Counted from the first letter of the stretch, positions 30,407 to 37,756 are shown. The stretch: DNA of 64,000 nt from Phyllobacterium myrsinacearum (GCF_014138285.1 NZ_JACGXN010000016.1:1-64000); one strand, 5' to 3'. Numbers and translations are program-made. Notes: generated by a model from the sequence alone, not told the origin.

Positions 30407-30767
30407 GATGTTTCTCTTTCTGCGTTGCTTCGAAGTCTCTTATTCGCTTCGATGATTTGACTATAAGCATTTCTCTAAGCTTGTAAAGTCACTTACTGCA
30501 AAATAGATAACTTTTCTTTCATGTGCACATTTGACTCACAGAGCGCGCTAGAGCGCGTTGACGTGTTGCTAAGTGTATGTGAACGCGAAAGAGCTAGAAC
30601 GCGCTGTGTGACGCGCTGTGTTCGAATGCGTATATGTCGCGCGAGTTATCGAGCGTGCATTGAACGAAGTCTTAGAAAATTCGCGTGGTCGCTGTATGGG
30701 ATGCCTTCTGTCGCCTGAGCACTCCGGAAACGAAGCACCTCTATTCGTGGCAGAATGGCGCTCTACG
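30407..30767. other. leader and upstream region of the island
   Basis: No credible gene. GG/CC-free until 30686, with GAGCGCGCTAGAGCGCGTT-type near-repeats at 30541-30560. Short frames at 30521-30718 and 30618-30830 were judged doubtful. Confidence 0.45.
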
Positions 30768-30799
30768 GACGATAGGACGAAGGGACGAAATAGCGAATT
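30768..30799 (+). repeat. octamer array B5
   Basis: GACGATAG, GACGAAGG, GACGAAAT, AGCGAATT in phase; 65 bases before the GYF-RDD gene start. Confidence 0.75.
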
Positions 30800-30864
30800 C
30801 GCCATTTACCGGACTCGCTGCATTTGGTAATACGCAAGTGGGGACTTGGAGGAGTTGGGGTATC

Positions 30865-31713
30865 TTGTGGCATTTCGTAGAGAATGAAGCTCCTGTCGGG
30901 CCAGTGTCCGAGCAGGAAATGATTGATCGTATTCGTGACGGCCGAATTAAACCGTCAACGCTGGTCTGGTCCGAAGGCGCTGTTGGCTGGGAACCAGCGG
31001 ATACTGTGGAAGCTTTCAACAGGGTGTTCCGCGTAACTCCGCCTCCTCTTCCCTCTGCCACAAAAGAGCCGCCTCCTGTCGTTGCATCCGCTACTGTAAA
31101 AGAAGAACCAAGAGTATCCCTTCGGCCCGAACCGCCCGTAATCGAAGTGCAGGGCTCACCATGGTCTCGCTTCGCAGCTAGAGGGCTCGACCAGGTCATA
31201 TGGTCGATTCCAATGATTTTCGTGCTGTTGATGATTGTGGCGATCACTCACAGTCAGACGTTCATCAAGCTATTGGATAATCGCGTAGCCGCGATCCTGA
31301 TGTCGCTGCCCATCTTCGGTTTGTTCAACGCGCTATCGATGTCGATATTTGGGAACACTCTCGGAAAGGCCCTTATGGGCGTAGTCGTCAAAGCCAAGGA
31401 CGGAGCCAGGGAGGGCTTTCTGTTCTATCTCATTCGCGAGCTAAATGTTCTCGTTGTTGGCTTTGGATTTGGGATTCCATTCGTTTCTCTATTCACGCAA
31501 TTGTATCAGCACAGCCAGGTGAAAACAAAAGGTCAGGCAAGCTACGATAAAGGCGTTGCTCGGGTAGAGGTATATTTCACCAGCAATGTCCGCGTGGGTG
31601 TTGTGCTTACGGCTGTCGTGCTTGCAACCGTGTATTTCAATTCACCTGCCGCGGAACCTCTCGCAATTGCGTTGGGCAAAGCCGCCGGCAGTCTGGTCGC
31701 AAGTTTTCGCTAA
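30865..31713 (+). CDS. GYF_2 plus RDD-domain membrane protein
   Basis: A TTG at 30865 starts the domain cleanly and GGAGG lies 12 bases upstream; a GTG at 30838 is possible. Residues 1-50 (WHFVENEAPVGPVSEQEMID, then RIKPSTLVWSEGAVGWEPAD) are a GYF_2 domain. A Pro-rich linker leads to an RDD domain with 3-4 membrane segments, including RFAARGLDQVIW and NTLGKALMGVVVKAKDG. GYF-RDD proteins are bacterial membrane proteins of unclear role. Octamer array B5 precedes it; array B6 follows it. Confidence 0.8.
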   Translation: MWHFVENEAPVGPVSEQEMIDRIRDGRIKPSTLVWSEGAVGWEPADTVEAFNRVFRVTPPPLPSATKEPPPVVASATVKEEPRVSLRPEPPVIEVQGSPWSRFAARGLDQVIWSIPMIFVLLMIVAITHSQTFIKLLDNRVAAILMSLPIFGLFNALSMSIFGNTLGKALMGVVVKAKDGAREGFLFYLIRELNVLVVGFGFGIPFVSLFTQLYQHSQVKTKGQASYDKGVARVEVYFTSNVRVGVVLTAVVLATVYFNSPAAEPLAIALGKAAGSLVASFR

Positions 31714-31715
31714 TT

Positions 31716-31739
31716 AACGAAGAGACGAAATGGCGAAAG
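31716..31739 (+). repeat. octamer array B6
   Basis: AACGAAGA, GACGAAAT, GGCGAAAG in phase, just after the RDD gene stop and with no plus-strand gene behind it. Confidence 0.65.
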
Positions 31740-31783
31740 CGCGGCTTTCACGTCCAGAGAAAAACCATGTATGTCGAGAAGAG

Positions 31784-31957
31784 CTACGCATGGTATTTCA
31801 GCCTCCTGAGTTCCAGTCTCTGTTCCTTGTCCAGTCCGCCGTGCTTCTTCAACCAGATGAGAAGCTGTAACCGGGCCGCATTACGGCGCTGCTGAATCTC
31901 GAGGGAACGAAAGGACGATTCCAATACTTCGTTCATTCGTTCAAATGCCTCAGACAT
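31784..31957 (-). CDS. hypothetical basic helical protein, 57 aa
   Basis: Overlaps the alarmone-hydrolase gene by 8 bases (ATGTCTGA). The product begins MSEAFERMNEVLESSFRSLE and is a single charged helix-rich protein. Two octamers on the plus strand (31906-31921) and inverted ones lie inside its coding sequence. Confidence 0.65.
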   Translation of the reverse strand: MSEAFERMNEVLESSFRSLEIQQRRNAARLQLLIWLKKHGGLDKEQRLELRRLKYHA

Positions 31958-32480
31958 AGGGTTTGCCCATCCAGTAATCGCGCACGATCTTGTCGGCGCG
32001 CTGCCAAAGGCCGAAATCTCCTCCCTGCAGAACAGTCAGGAGAACTTGCTTCTCGCGCATGTAGACTTTGGCAAAATCCGGGTCGTGTGCGACGATTGTG
32101 GCTGTGTTGTCGATGAGATCGCACAGCTTGATGGTCATGGCATCGTTCGAGATTGTGGCGATCCGCTCCGTCTCAAGCTTAAACCGTGTCTTCCGATTGC
32201 CAGCGCTCATGGGAACCTTGTTGGTCAGTTCATCAACCAGCTTGCAGACACGGACATCGAAATATTCGCGCAGCAGAGCCAGGGTGACGCCGGTATCCTC
32301 GACCACGTCATGCAGGTAGGCGGCGCAGAGCATGGCATCATCATAGTTCGCTGCTTGCTTAACGAGCTGCGCCACTGCGACTGGATGAACGATATAGGGT
32401 AGTCCCGTGTATTTACGGCGTTGATCGATTGCCGCATGCGCAGCATTGGCAAATAAGAGTGCATTTCCTGGAATATTCAT
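31950..32480 (-). CDS. RelA/SpoT HD hydrolase (small alarmone hydrolase, Mesh1-like)
   Basis: 176 residues, the length of a stand-alone hydrolase. Motifs: YTGLPYIVHPVAVA (His32), CAAYLHDVVEDTG (HD 57-58, ED 61-62), LVDELTNK, and IKLCDLIDNT (Asp121). This is the Mn-dependent ppGpp 3'-pyrophosphohydrolase site of SpoT/Mesh1. No synthetase domain is present, so the protein should lower (p)ppGpp or related alarmones and relieve a stringent or toxic-alarmone response during infection. The octamer array at 32494 lies just upstream. Confidence 0.85.
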   Translation of the reverse strand: MNIPGNALLFANAAHAAIDQRRKYTGLPYIVHPVAVAQLVKQAANYDDAMLCAAYLHDVVEDTGVTLALLREYFDVRVCKLVDELTNKVPMSAGNRKTRFKLETERIATISNDAMTIKLCDLIDNTATIVAHDPDFAKVYMREKQVLLTVLQGGDFGLWQRADKIVRDYWMGKPYV

Positions 32481-32493
32481 CGCTGTGTTCTCT

Positions 32494-32517
32494 CTATCGT
32501 CAAATCGTCATTTCGCT
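32494..32517 (-). repeat. octamer array B7
   Basis: Minus strand AGCGAAAT, GACGATTT, GACGATAG in phase, 14 bases before the alarmone-hydrolase ATG. Confidence 0.7.
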
Positions 32518-32543
32518 TTATAGCGAAATAGCGCTAGAATATC

Positions 32544-32560
32544 AGTCAATTTTGATTTAC
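32544..32560. promoter_or_regulatory. palindrome A, copy 11
   Basis: Shortened copy AGTCAATTTTGATTTAC, preceded by TAGAAT as possible -10. Confidence 0.55.
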
Positions 32561-32590
32561 CTTTTGGTATTCAAAACAACGGAGACAAGC

Positions 32591-32833
32591 ATGTCTGAAA
32601 GACTATCAATCAAAGGCGATGTGAGCCACTCAGCAACAGAGCGGCAGAACCTCGAGTTCGTCGGTGCAGGTGGGCCGGGAATTATGGTTTCACTCGGGAC
32701 GGCCGATAATCTGCACACAGCAATCGCCAAGACACGTCTCGGGATCCTGCAGGACCAGGCGAACGGCGTGAAAGACCGCGACTATACACTTCATGTAGAG
32801 CCGGCTGCTTCCTCATGCACGACGGGAGAATGA
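32591..32833 (+). CDS. hypothetical protein, 80 aa
   Basis: GGAGA before the ATG and palindrome A copy 11 upstream. Soluble, no known family. ATGA overlap with the next small gene. Confidence 0.65.
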   Translation: MSERLSIKGDVSHSATERQNLEFVGAGGPGIMVSLGTADNLHTAIAKTRLGILQDQANGVKDRDYTLHVEPAASSCTTGE

Positions 32834-32952
32834 TCGTGGCTTGGGTTTTGCGGAAAGTAGCGCGCTATCTCGGTTCGGCTGGCAATGAGAGCCTCGGCGC
32901 CTGGGCGAGCTATGAACGACTTAACGAAATGGCGAAAGGACGAAAGCTCTGA
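32830..32952 (+). CDS. 40-aa peptide encoded across an octamer array
   Basis: ATGA overlap upstream; its stop shares an A with the next ATG. Begins MIVAWVLRKVARYLGSAGNE. The last 13 codons (YERLNEMAKGRKL) are written by octamer array B8, so the array is coding here and also provides the AAAGGA before the next gene. Confidence 0.55.
   Translation: MIVAWVLRKVARYLGSAGNESLGAWASYERLNEMAKGRKL
32915..32946 (+). repeat. octamer array B8
   Basis: AACGACTT, AACGAAAT, GGCGAAAG, GACGAAAG in phase, nearly identical to array B4. Confidence 0.8.
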
Positions 32953-33161
32953 TGTTCGATATCTTCAAGGGAATCTTTCAATTCCTCATCTTTCTGATCG
33001 GCTTCGTCGTCACAATCATTGCGGCTTTGCTCGGCGGCACTATTCTGACGCTATTCTGGGCTGTGCCGGTATGGATGATAGCCGTCATTTCCATTGCGCT
33101 GGCTATCATCGTTGGTGCCTTGCTGGTCGAACTGTCAGACCTGCATATCGAGATCAGATGA
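32952..33161 (+). CDS. two-pass membrane protein, 69 aa
   Basis: Two transmembrane segments (IFQFLIFLIGFVVTIIAALL and VWMIAVISIALAIIVGALLV) with short charged ends. The size and topology would suit a class II holin, but no lysis genes are adjacent, so this is only a candidate. Follows octamer array B8 and converges on the RHH gene. Confidence 0.7.
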   Translation: MFDIFKGIFQFLIFLIGFVVTIIAALLGGTILTLFWAVPVWMIAVISIALAIIVGALLVELSDLHIEIR

Positions 33162-33434
33162 TCACTTCGCCGCCTTGTGCTTTTCGACCCAGGCGGCGAA
33201 GGCCTGCTCAAGCAGATCGCGATAACTGATATCGTGCGTTGCAGCCGTCAATTTAAACACGCGTTTGAACTCCTTATCGACCTTGAAGTTCAAATTTGCA
33301 TACTCTGTTTCAGTCATATTGTTCGGAACAGAAGTCGGCGCAAAGGTCGGCACTTCTGACAAACCACCCAGAAACGACGCCCTCGCGCGTTTTGGTGCCG
33401 GAACAGGGGCCTTCGTTGTCTTTGTGTCAGCCAT
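33162..33434 (-). CDS. ribbon-helix-helix partner of ParA
   Basis: 90 residues: a Lys/Pro-rich flexible N-terminus, then strand NLNFKV (47-52) and two helices (DKEFKRVFKLTAATHDI, YRDLLEQAFAAWVEKH), the RHH fold used by ParG/omega-type centromere-binding proteins. It overlaps parA by 8 bases. RHH partition proteins bind short tandem repeats, repress their own operon and load ParA. The 8-bp tandem repeats upstream of parA and elsewhere in the window are the obvious candidate sites. Confidence 0.75.
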   Translation of the reverse strand: MADTKTTKAPVPAPKRARASFLGGLSEVPTFAPTSVPNNMTETEYANLNFKVDKEFKRVFKLTAATHDISYRDLLEQAFAAWVEKHKAAK

Positions 33435-34074
33435 TATACTTCTCCTCTATCTCGTTAACACGTGACACGATCTCCGCGGCCAACTGGTCCGCCCGCTCGT
33501 TCAATGTGGGGAAATTCGTCTCGGCAATCGTCAAGCCAACGTTCTGCGCCATTTGGTAGCCAGTCTTATGGCCGAGATCCGTCTCTGCAACGCGGTAGAT
33601 GCTCGACAGATATTGTCTGGCCTCCTGCACCGCGAGCTTGCTGTCCGTTGTCTTGTTGAGAACAAACAGAATGGTTTCCTTATCGACACCGCGCTCCACG
33701 AGCTCGTTGGCGAAGAGAATTTGCGGCTCCAGGTCGTCCAGCGTCAGTCCGGTCGGTATAACGTTGAGCGTGGCAATCCTGGCGATCTCAAGCGAGGATT
33801 GATCACTATCTGGCGTCCCATCGGCGACGATCAGGTCGTAATTGTCGCGCCGGATTGAGCGGATCGTTGTGCAGACCTCGGCAGCAATTTCAGGCGTCGC
33901 CCCAAGCGCCATTCGACGCGCCGCCCATTTGGTCGAAGTGAGCTGATTGACGTTGAAGTCGGCGATCTTGACGCTCCAGCCCGCCGACGCGTAGGTCCGG
34001 GCGATGAGACGCGCAAACGTTGATTTGCCGACGCCGCCCTTCTGGGACAAGCACGATATGACGTTTTCGACCAT
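33427..34074 (-). CDS. parA: ParA-family partition ATPase
   Basis: 215 residues. Deviant Walker A SQKGGVGKSTFA (residues 10-21) with both signature Lys, then ADFNVNQL and a Walker B-like DLIVADGTPDSDQSS. The size fits the small ParA (type Ib) class that pairs with RHH proteins. The system would segregate a low-copy prophage plasmid or position DNA in the cell. The octamer array lies directly against its ATG, as in autoregulated partition operons. Confidence 0.9.
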   Translation of the reverse strand: MVENVISCLSQKGGVGKSTFARLIARTYASAGWSVKIADFNVNQLTSTKWAARRMALGATPEIAAEVCTTIRSIRRDNYDLIVADGTPDSDQSSLEIARIATLNVIPTGLTLDDLEPQILFANELVERGVDKETILFVLNKTTDSKLAVQEARQYLSSIYRVAETDLGHKTGYQMAQNVGLTIAETNFPTLNERADQLAAEIVSRVNEIEEKYNG

Positions 34075-34111
34075 TAGTCTTTTCGCTCCTGCGTCTTTTC
34101 GTTCTTTCGTC
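34072..34111 (-). repeat. octamer array B9 (candidate centromere/operator of parA)
   Basis: On the minus strand GACGAAAG, AACGAAAA, GACGCAGG, AGCGAAAA, GACTAATG in unbroken 8-bp phase; the last unit includes the parA start codon. Confidence 0.8.
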
Positions 34112-34145
34112 CTTACATGATTCGTAGGGATTCTCGCAAGACACG

Positions 34146-34169
34146 AAAAAGGGGCCAGAAGGCCCCTTT
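34146..34169 (-). terminator. terminator of the NAD-salvage operon
   Basis: 9-bp stem AAAGGGGCC/GGCCCCTTT, loop AGAA, five U on the minus strand. Confidence 0.9.
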
Positions 34170-34191
34170 ACACTTATTCAGGTTTCGGCTG

Positions 34192-35610
34192 CTAAGCAGC
34201 GAGCTCCTCCTTCAGACGCTTCTCGGTGCGAGCACGCAGCTCAGAAAGGGAGGTTAGTGCTTCGAGATTTCCCTTCGAGTAGACCACTTTGAGCAGATTG
34301 TCTTGCAGTTCGACCTGATCTTCAGCCAGTGTTACGACCGGATAATCAATGAGCCTTGTCGCGCAGACTGCAAGACGACCCGCCTTTGACGCCTTCGTCG
34401 GATCTGTCGCCGGCCGCTTCTGAACCGGAACCCATTCGCCATTGTCGATCTGAATTGCATTTGCCTTCATAGCAAAGCGCAGGTCATCGCGCATGACGCC
34501 CTGGAGAAGTCCGCCTCCCATGCCAACAGCGATATTGTCAGCCGACCAGCCTTCAAGCAGAAGGGTGCAAAAGAGTCGGTCGATCTTCTCGAGGTCCATG
34601 CCGTCGCCCTGGATGACGCGCACCTTTGGGTTCAACACCTTGTAGCCTTTCGAATTGATCGTCCCGCCGAACTTTTCCCAAAGCGCGTGAAGGACATCAA
34701 GAGGAGTCGTTACCGGATCACCGCTATCAGGACGAACAACCAGCGTTCCGCCCATCTTGAGCACTTTTTCCTTCAATTCGCCGCCCCAGACGTTCTCGAC
34801 TGCATTCATGAGGTCGTAGCTGTCAGAAACGACCGCAACGATACCAGACCCGAACTGATCGATCATATTGCTGTAGGCATCGGCCTCGCGATCCTTGCCC
34901 CAAGAAGTGATGGTCGAATGTTCCGCGGCTGGGATTGAGAAAGCTGGCATCTCGTTGGCGCCATAGTATCGACGGGCAAATTCCAGCGCTTCCATCGTGT
35001 CAGTTCCTTTGAAATTGACCAGATGCGCGAACCCGCCAAGTGCTGCACTTTCGCTCGAAGAAACGCCCCTTGCGCCGAAATCATGCAGTTTGAAGGGTAT
35101 CTGACCATCCGGATCTTCGGAGCTTTGCAGAAGCGCCCTATAGATGATCTTTTTCACATGGTAAGAAAGCGTTGCGACAGTCGAGGGATACCAAATTGCG
35201 CGGAGCAGGGCGGTTTCGATGAAGGTCGAGAGCCAGGGAAGACGCGGATCCAGATTGCGCACCTGCACAAGCGGCGTTCCCAGCGGAACGACGGATCCTT
35301 CGGCAAGCGCCTGAATTTCGATCGGCAATCGGCCGTTATGCTCGAGCCGGATAATATCCCATCCTTCACGATTGAACGGCAGGCCATGCTCCTTGCAGAC
35401 CAGTTCGGCCTCATCGACATCAAGGCTGTCGATCTTCTCTGTGAGATACTGCTTGATGAACGCCTGCAGACCAACAAAAACGACCTCTTTGAAAATCCCG
35501 CCGGCGCGTGCTTCGACATAGGCCGAAACAGCGGTCGTCTGGGGCGGATATTGAAGGAAGTGAGACTGTTTGTAGCTATCGGTAGCAAGAATAAGATTGC
35601 GGAAAGACAT
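34192..35610 (-). CDS. nadV: nicotinamide phosphoribosyltransferase (Nampt)
   Basis: 472 residues, full length. Family marks: ATDSYKQSHFLQYP at the start, HDFGARGVSS, IPAAEHSTITSWG with the catalytic His, and VVRPDSGDP for the phosphate site. It makes NMN from nicotinamide and PRPP. With the next gene it forms the two-step phage route that rebuilds NAD from the nicotinamide released by NADase defences (NARP2). GAGGAG precedes the ATG. Confidence 0.95.
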   Translation of the reverse strand: MSFRNLILATDSYKQSHFLQYPPQTTAVSAYVEARAGGIFKEVVFVGLQAFIKQYLTEKIDSLDVDEAELVCKEHGLPFNREGWDIIRLEHNGRLPIEIQALAEGSVVPLGTPLVQVRNLDPRLPWLSTFIETALLRAIWYPSTVATLSYHVKKIIYRALLQSSEDPDGQIPFKLHDFGARGVSSSESAALGGFAHLVNFKGTDTMEALEFARRYYGANEMPAFSIPAAEHSTITSWGKDREADAYSNMIDQFGSGIVAVVSDSYDLMNAVENVWGGELKEKVLKMGGTLVVRPDSGDPVTTPLDVLHALWEKFGGTINSKGYKVLNPKVRVIQGDGMDLEKIDRLFCTLLLEGWSADNIAVGMGGGLLQGVMRDDLRFAMKANAIQIDNGEWVPVQKRPATDPTKASKAGRLAVCATRLIDYPVVTLAEDQVELQDNLLKVVYSKGNLEALTSLSELRARTEKRLKEELAA

Positions 35611-35660
35611 CGTGAACTCCTCACGTTTGAATTTTGATGGAACAGCGGACTCCCCGCTGC

Positions 35661-36719
35661 TTAGAAACCGATCATCTTCTGCAAGATTGACCAGTGATCC
35701 TCGAAGAACACCTGTGGCTCGAGGTCGCCAAGACGATACCAGTCGGCATGTTCGGCATCGTCGGAGCCCTTCACTGTGAAAAGCTCCTTTGAATCGGGTA
35801 GAACGAACCGATAGGCTGTTGTCACAATCCTACCGCGCAGTGAGCGCTTGGGGTGATCGAACAATTCGCTTCCGGTGATGAAGGATGCGAGCATCGAGGG
35901 CGGGATTTCGCCCTTTCTGTCAGAGATTTTGGTCTCTTCCTTCAGTTCACGCACCGAAGCATCGCGGATCTGCTCGTTCTCGTTGACGAAGCCGCCGGGA
36001 AGAGCGAGCAGGCCGTGACCGTATTCCTTGCCGCGACGGATCAACAGCACATGACCGGATTGTGTGACACAGGCGTCGGCCGTCAGGAACGGGCCTTTGC
36101 CATAGGTCTTGCGATAGTCGATCAGATATTGCTGCTCATACACGCGCCTCTTGAACTCTTCGGTGAGCATGTATTCTTCCAGAAAACCCGCCACCTGGTC
36201 ATCAAGACCGCGTGTAGGGATCAAGGGAAGGGGTTGAAAGTAGGCAGCACGAATGTTCGACGCATTGAATGTGCCGAACTGACTGCCGATCTGGATCGAC
36301 TCCCACTCAGGAAAGCGTTTCAGATAAAAGCCGGTAGCGTCCTTCCCGAAGCCGGCAAGAGCGACCTTGAAGTCATTGATGCCTGAAGTGTGGAAACCGT
36401 GATTGTTTCCGTATTCAAGAATGATATCGGTAATCGTGCGCTGCACGCTCGCGATCCAGGCACTATCATTGTAGAGATTATCTTCCAGCGGCTCAACGAT
36501 GAGACGTTCAGTTGCCATTTCGTGGCGAAAGACACGATGGATCATCTCCTTGCGTTCCTCGAAAGTGAACGGGTTGGCGAAGTCCCTGGCGATGTTGGAA
36601 GATCCGATCAGCACGATCACTCGCTCAGCCTGTTTTAAAGCTTCACGAATGACGTGCTGATGACCGATATGCAGTGGTTGAAATCTGCCGATGAATACGG
36701 CGAAGTGATACTTAGACAC
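35661..36719 (-). CDS. nadM: bifunctional NMN adenylyltransferase/Nudix hydrolase
   Basis: 352 residues. N-terminal NMNAT domain with GRFQPLHIGHQ (HxGH at 17-20) and the later SGINDFKVAL-type region; C-terminal Nudix domain with GGFVNENEQ and VRELKEET. It turns NMN and ATP into NAD; the Nudix part probably hydrolyses ADP-ribose or a related nucleotide. The start is a GTG with AGGGAG upstream. It acts downstream of Nampt, but the two genes lie in the order nadM, nadV along the minus strand. Confidence 0.95.
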   Translation of the reverse strand: MSKYHFAVFIGRFQPLHIGHQHVIREALKQAERVIVLIGSSNIARDFANPFTFEERKEMIHRVFRHEMATERLIVEPLEDNLYNDSAWIASVQRTITDIILEYGNNHGFHTSGINDFKVALAGFGKDATGFYLKRFPEWESIQIGSQFGTFNASNIRAAYFQPLPLIPTRGLDDQVAGFLEEYMLTEEFKRRVYEQQYLIDYRKTYGKGPFLTADACVTQSGHVLLIRRGKEYGHGLLALPGGFVNENEQIRDASVRELKEETKISDRKGEIPPSMLASFITGSELFDHPKRSLRGRIVTTAYRFVLPDSKELFTVKGSDDAEHADWYRLGDLEPQVFFEDHWSILQKMIGF

Positions 36720-36847
36720 TCGAGACTCCCTCGAACTATGTTGAATGCGCTGAACTCCTCAGCGCTCACACAGACTATTATAGCAGCGATCGTCAGGGCT
36801 ACATCGAGAAAATGCAGGAAAGTGCACGGCGGCTGATCCCGTATAAG

Positions 36848-36887
36848 GACGAAAGGACGAAATCGCCCTTTCGTTTATTCGTTATAC
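36848..36887. repeat. octamer array B10
   Basis: GACGAAAG, GACGAAAT on plus followed in phase by inverted units CGTTTATT, CGTTATAC; about 130 bases before the nadM start and touching the stop of the kinase-like gene. Confidence 0.65.
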
Positions 36888-37358
36888 CCTTGTATTCTCT
36901 ACCATTTTGAACTTCTTCTTGTCGCGAATGACAGAAATGAAGCCCGAGAGGAAACCGTAGTCGTGCATGACGGGACGATTCTTAAGCAAGCCCCAATTGC
37001 CTTGATGCACATCAGTGCAAAAGTCTGGCACTTGCTTGGGCACACGTTTGGCTGAAATCTCTTTTGTCCGTTCCATCACAAGAATGGATCCGCTGCGGGA
37101 GATAAAGTGGCAGGGAGCAAGCCATTGACCGGCTGGCGTGTCCTTCAACTGGTGCCAGACGTTCCATTCAGTCACATTACAGAAGTCTCGCTCCGCGTGT
37201 GGCGTCTCTATTTTGTAGACGAGATCCTCACGGCCAGGCACCGCGTAGACGTTGCGATACTTTCCTTGGCCGAGATTTCCGCCGAGCATGAAGTGATTGA
37301 ACTCTTCCTGAATCGGAGCGAGCCAGTCGTAGAGCGGAGTAGGGGTGTAATTGGTCAT
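36882..37358 (-). CDS. minimal protein-kinase-like protein, 158 aa
   Basis: All kinase landmarks are present in a very short chain: Gly loop LGGNLGQGKYRNVYAV (25-40), Lys49 in VYKIE, Glu64 in a helix, hinge ILVMERTKE (92-100), catalytic loop CTDVHQGNWG (Asp116, His118, Asn121) and HDYG (133-135) in place of DFG. The C-lobe ends shortly after, so only the core fold remains. It could phosphorylate a host protein or a small molecule. It lies in the NAD-salvage/dNMP-kinase operon. Confidence 0.75.
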   Translation of the reverse strand: MTNYTPTPLYDWLAPIQEEFNHFMLGGNLGQGKYRNVYAVPGREDLVYKIETPHAERDFCNVTEWNVWHQLKDTPAGQWLAPCHFISRSGSILVMERTKEISAKRVPKQVPDFCTDVHQGNWGLLKNRPVMHDYGFLSGFISVIRDKKKFKMVENTRV

Positions 37359-37756
37359 GTCGGCTCAAACTCGTCTCTATCGAAGAGCTCTTCGAACACG
37401 TCGATATCGGCCCGAAGCGCGTTCCATCGAAACTCAATCTCTGTCCTGGCGGCCATATCATCGCGGAGTTCCACTATCTCGGCGTCATCCGGGACACAGT
37501 TTGCCGCACGAAACTCCAAAAGACGCAAATCACGAGACACTCGGGATGAAATATCTGCGAACTTGTCTTCCACGTAACGCACCCGACGTGGCTCAAGCCG
37601 ATAGACCGTTCTGGTGATATCGGTTGGCACTGGATCATCGGGATAAGGCAGGTCCACCGGAATTTCCCAGTTTTGAAACACGATGTCGCGCTGACCCGGT
37701 CGGAGCGGAAGGTGTAAATGTCCGACTAGCCTGTTGTCGTGATAAACCTGAATCAT
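37355..37756 (-). CDS. hypothetical protein, 133 aa
   Basis: ATGA overlaps with both neighbours. Beta-rich N-terminus (VYHDNRLVGHLHLPLRPGQR) and an acidic helical C-terminus. No family recognised. Confidence 0.7.
   Translation of the reverse strand: MIQVYHDNRLVGHLHLPLRPGQRDIVFQNWEIPVDLPYPDDPVPTDITRTVYRLEPRRVRYVEDKFADISSRVSRDLRLLEFRAANCVPDDAEIVELRDDMAARTEIEFRWNALRADIDVFEELFDRDEFEPT

Larger units (their letters stand above)
29573..30686. other. GG/CC-free island
   Basis: 1114 bp with only two GG or CC steps (CC at 29968, GG at 30182), although isolated G and C are common (many GCGCGC runs). Flanking DNA has such a step roughly every 8-10 bases. The island spans two minus-strand genes, their terminator, palindrome A copy 10 and about 280 bases of leader. 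Confidence 0.9.

Noticed and set aside
30521-30830. Short plus-strand frames (65 and 70 codons) at the right edge of the GG/CC-free island
   Set aside because: The first is Arg/Cys-rich and overlaps the second in another frame; neither has a good start context. They may be by-products of the skewed dinucleotide content, so they were left out.
32952-33161. Two-pass membrane protein as the phage holin
   Set aside because: Size and topology fit, but no endolysin or spanin is next to it, so the holin name was not used.
23530-34116. Octamer clusters read as a CRISPR array
   Set aside because: The units are 8 bp without spacers and are spread before genes; no cas genes are present.
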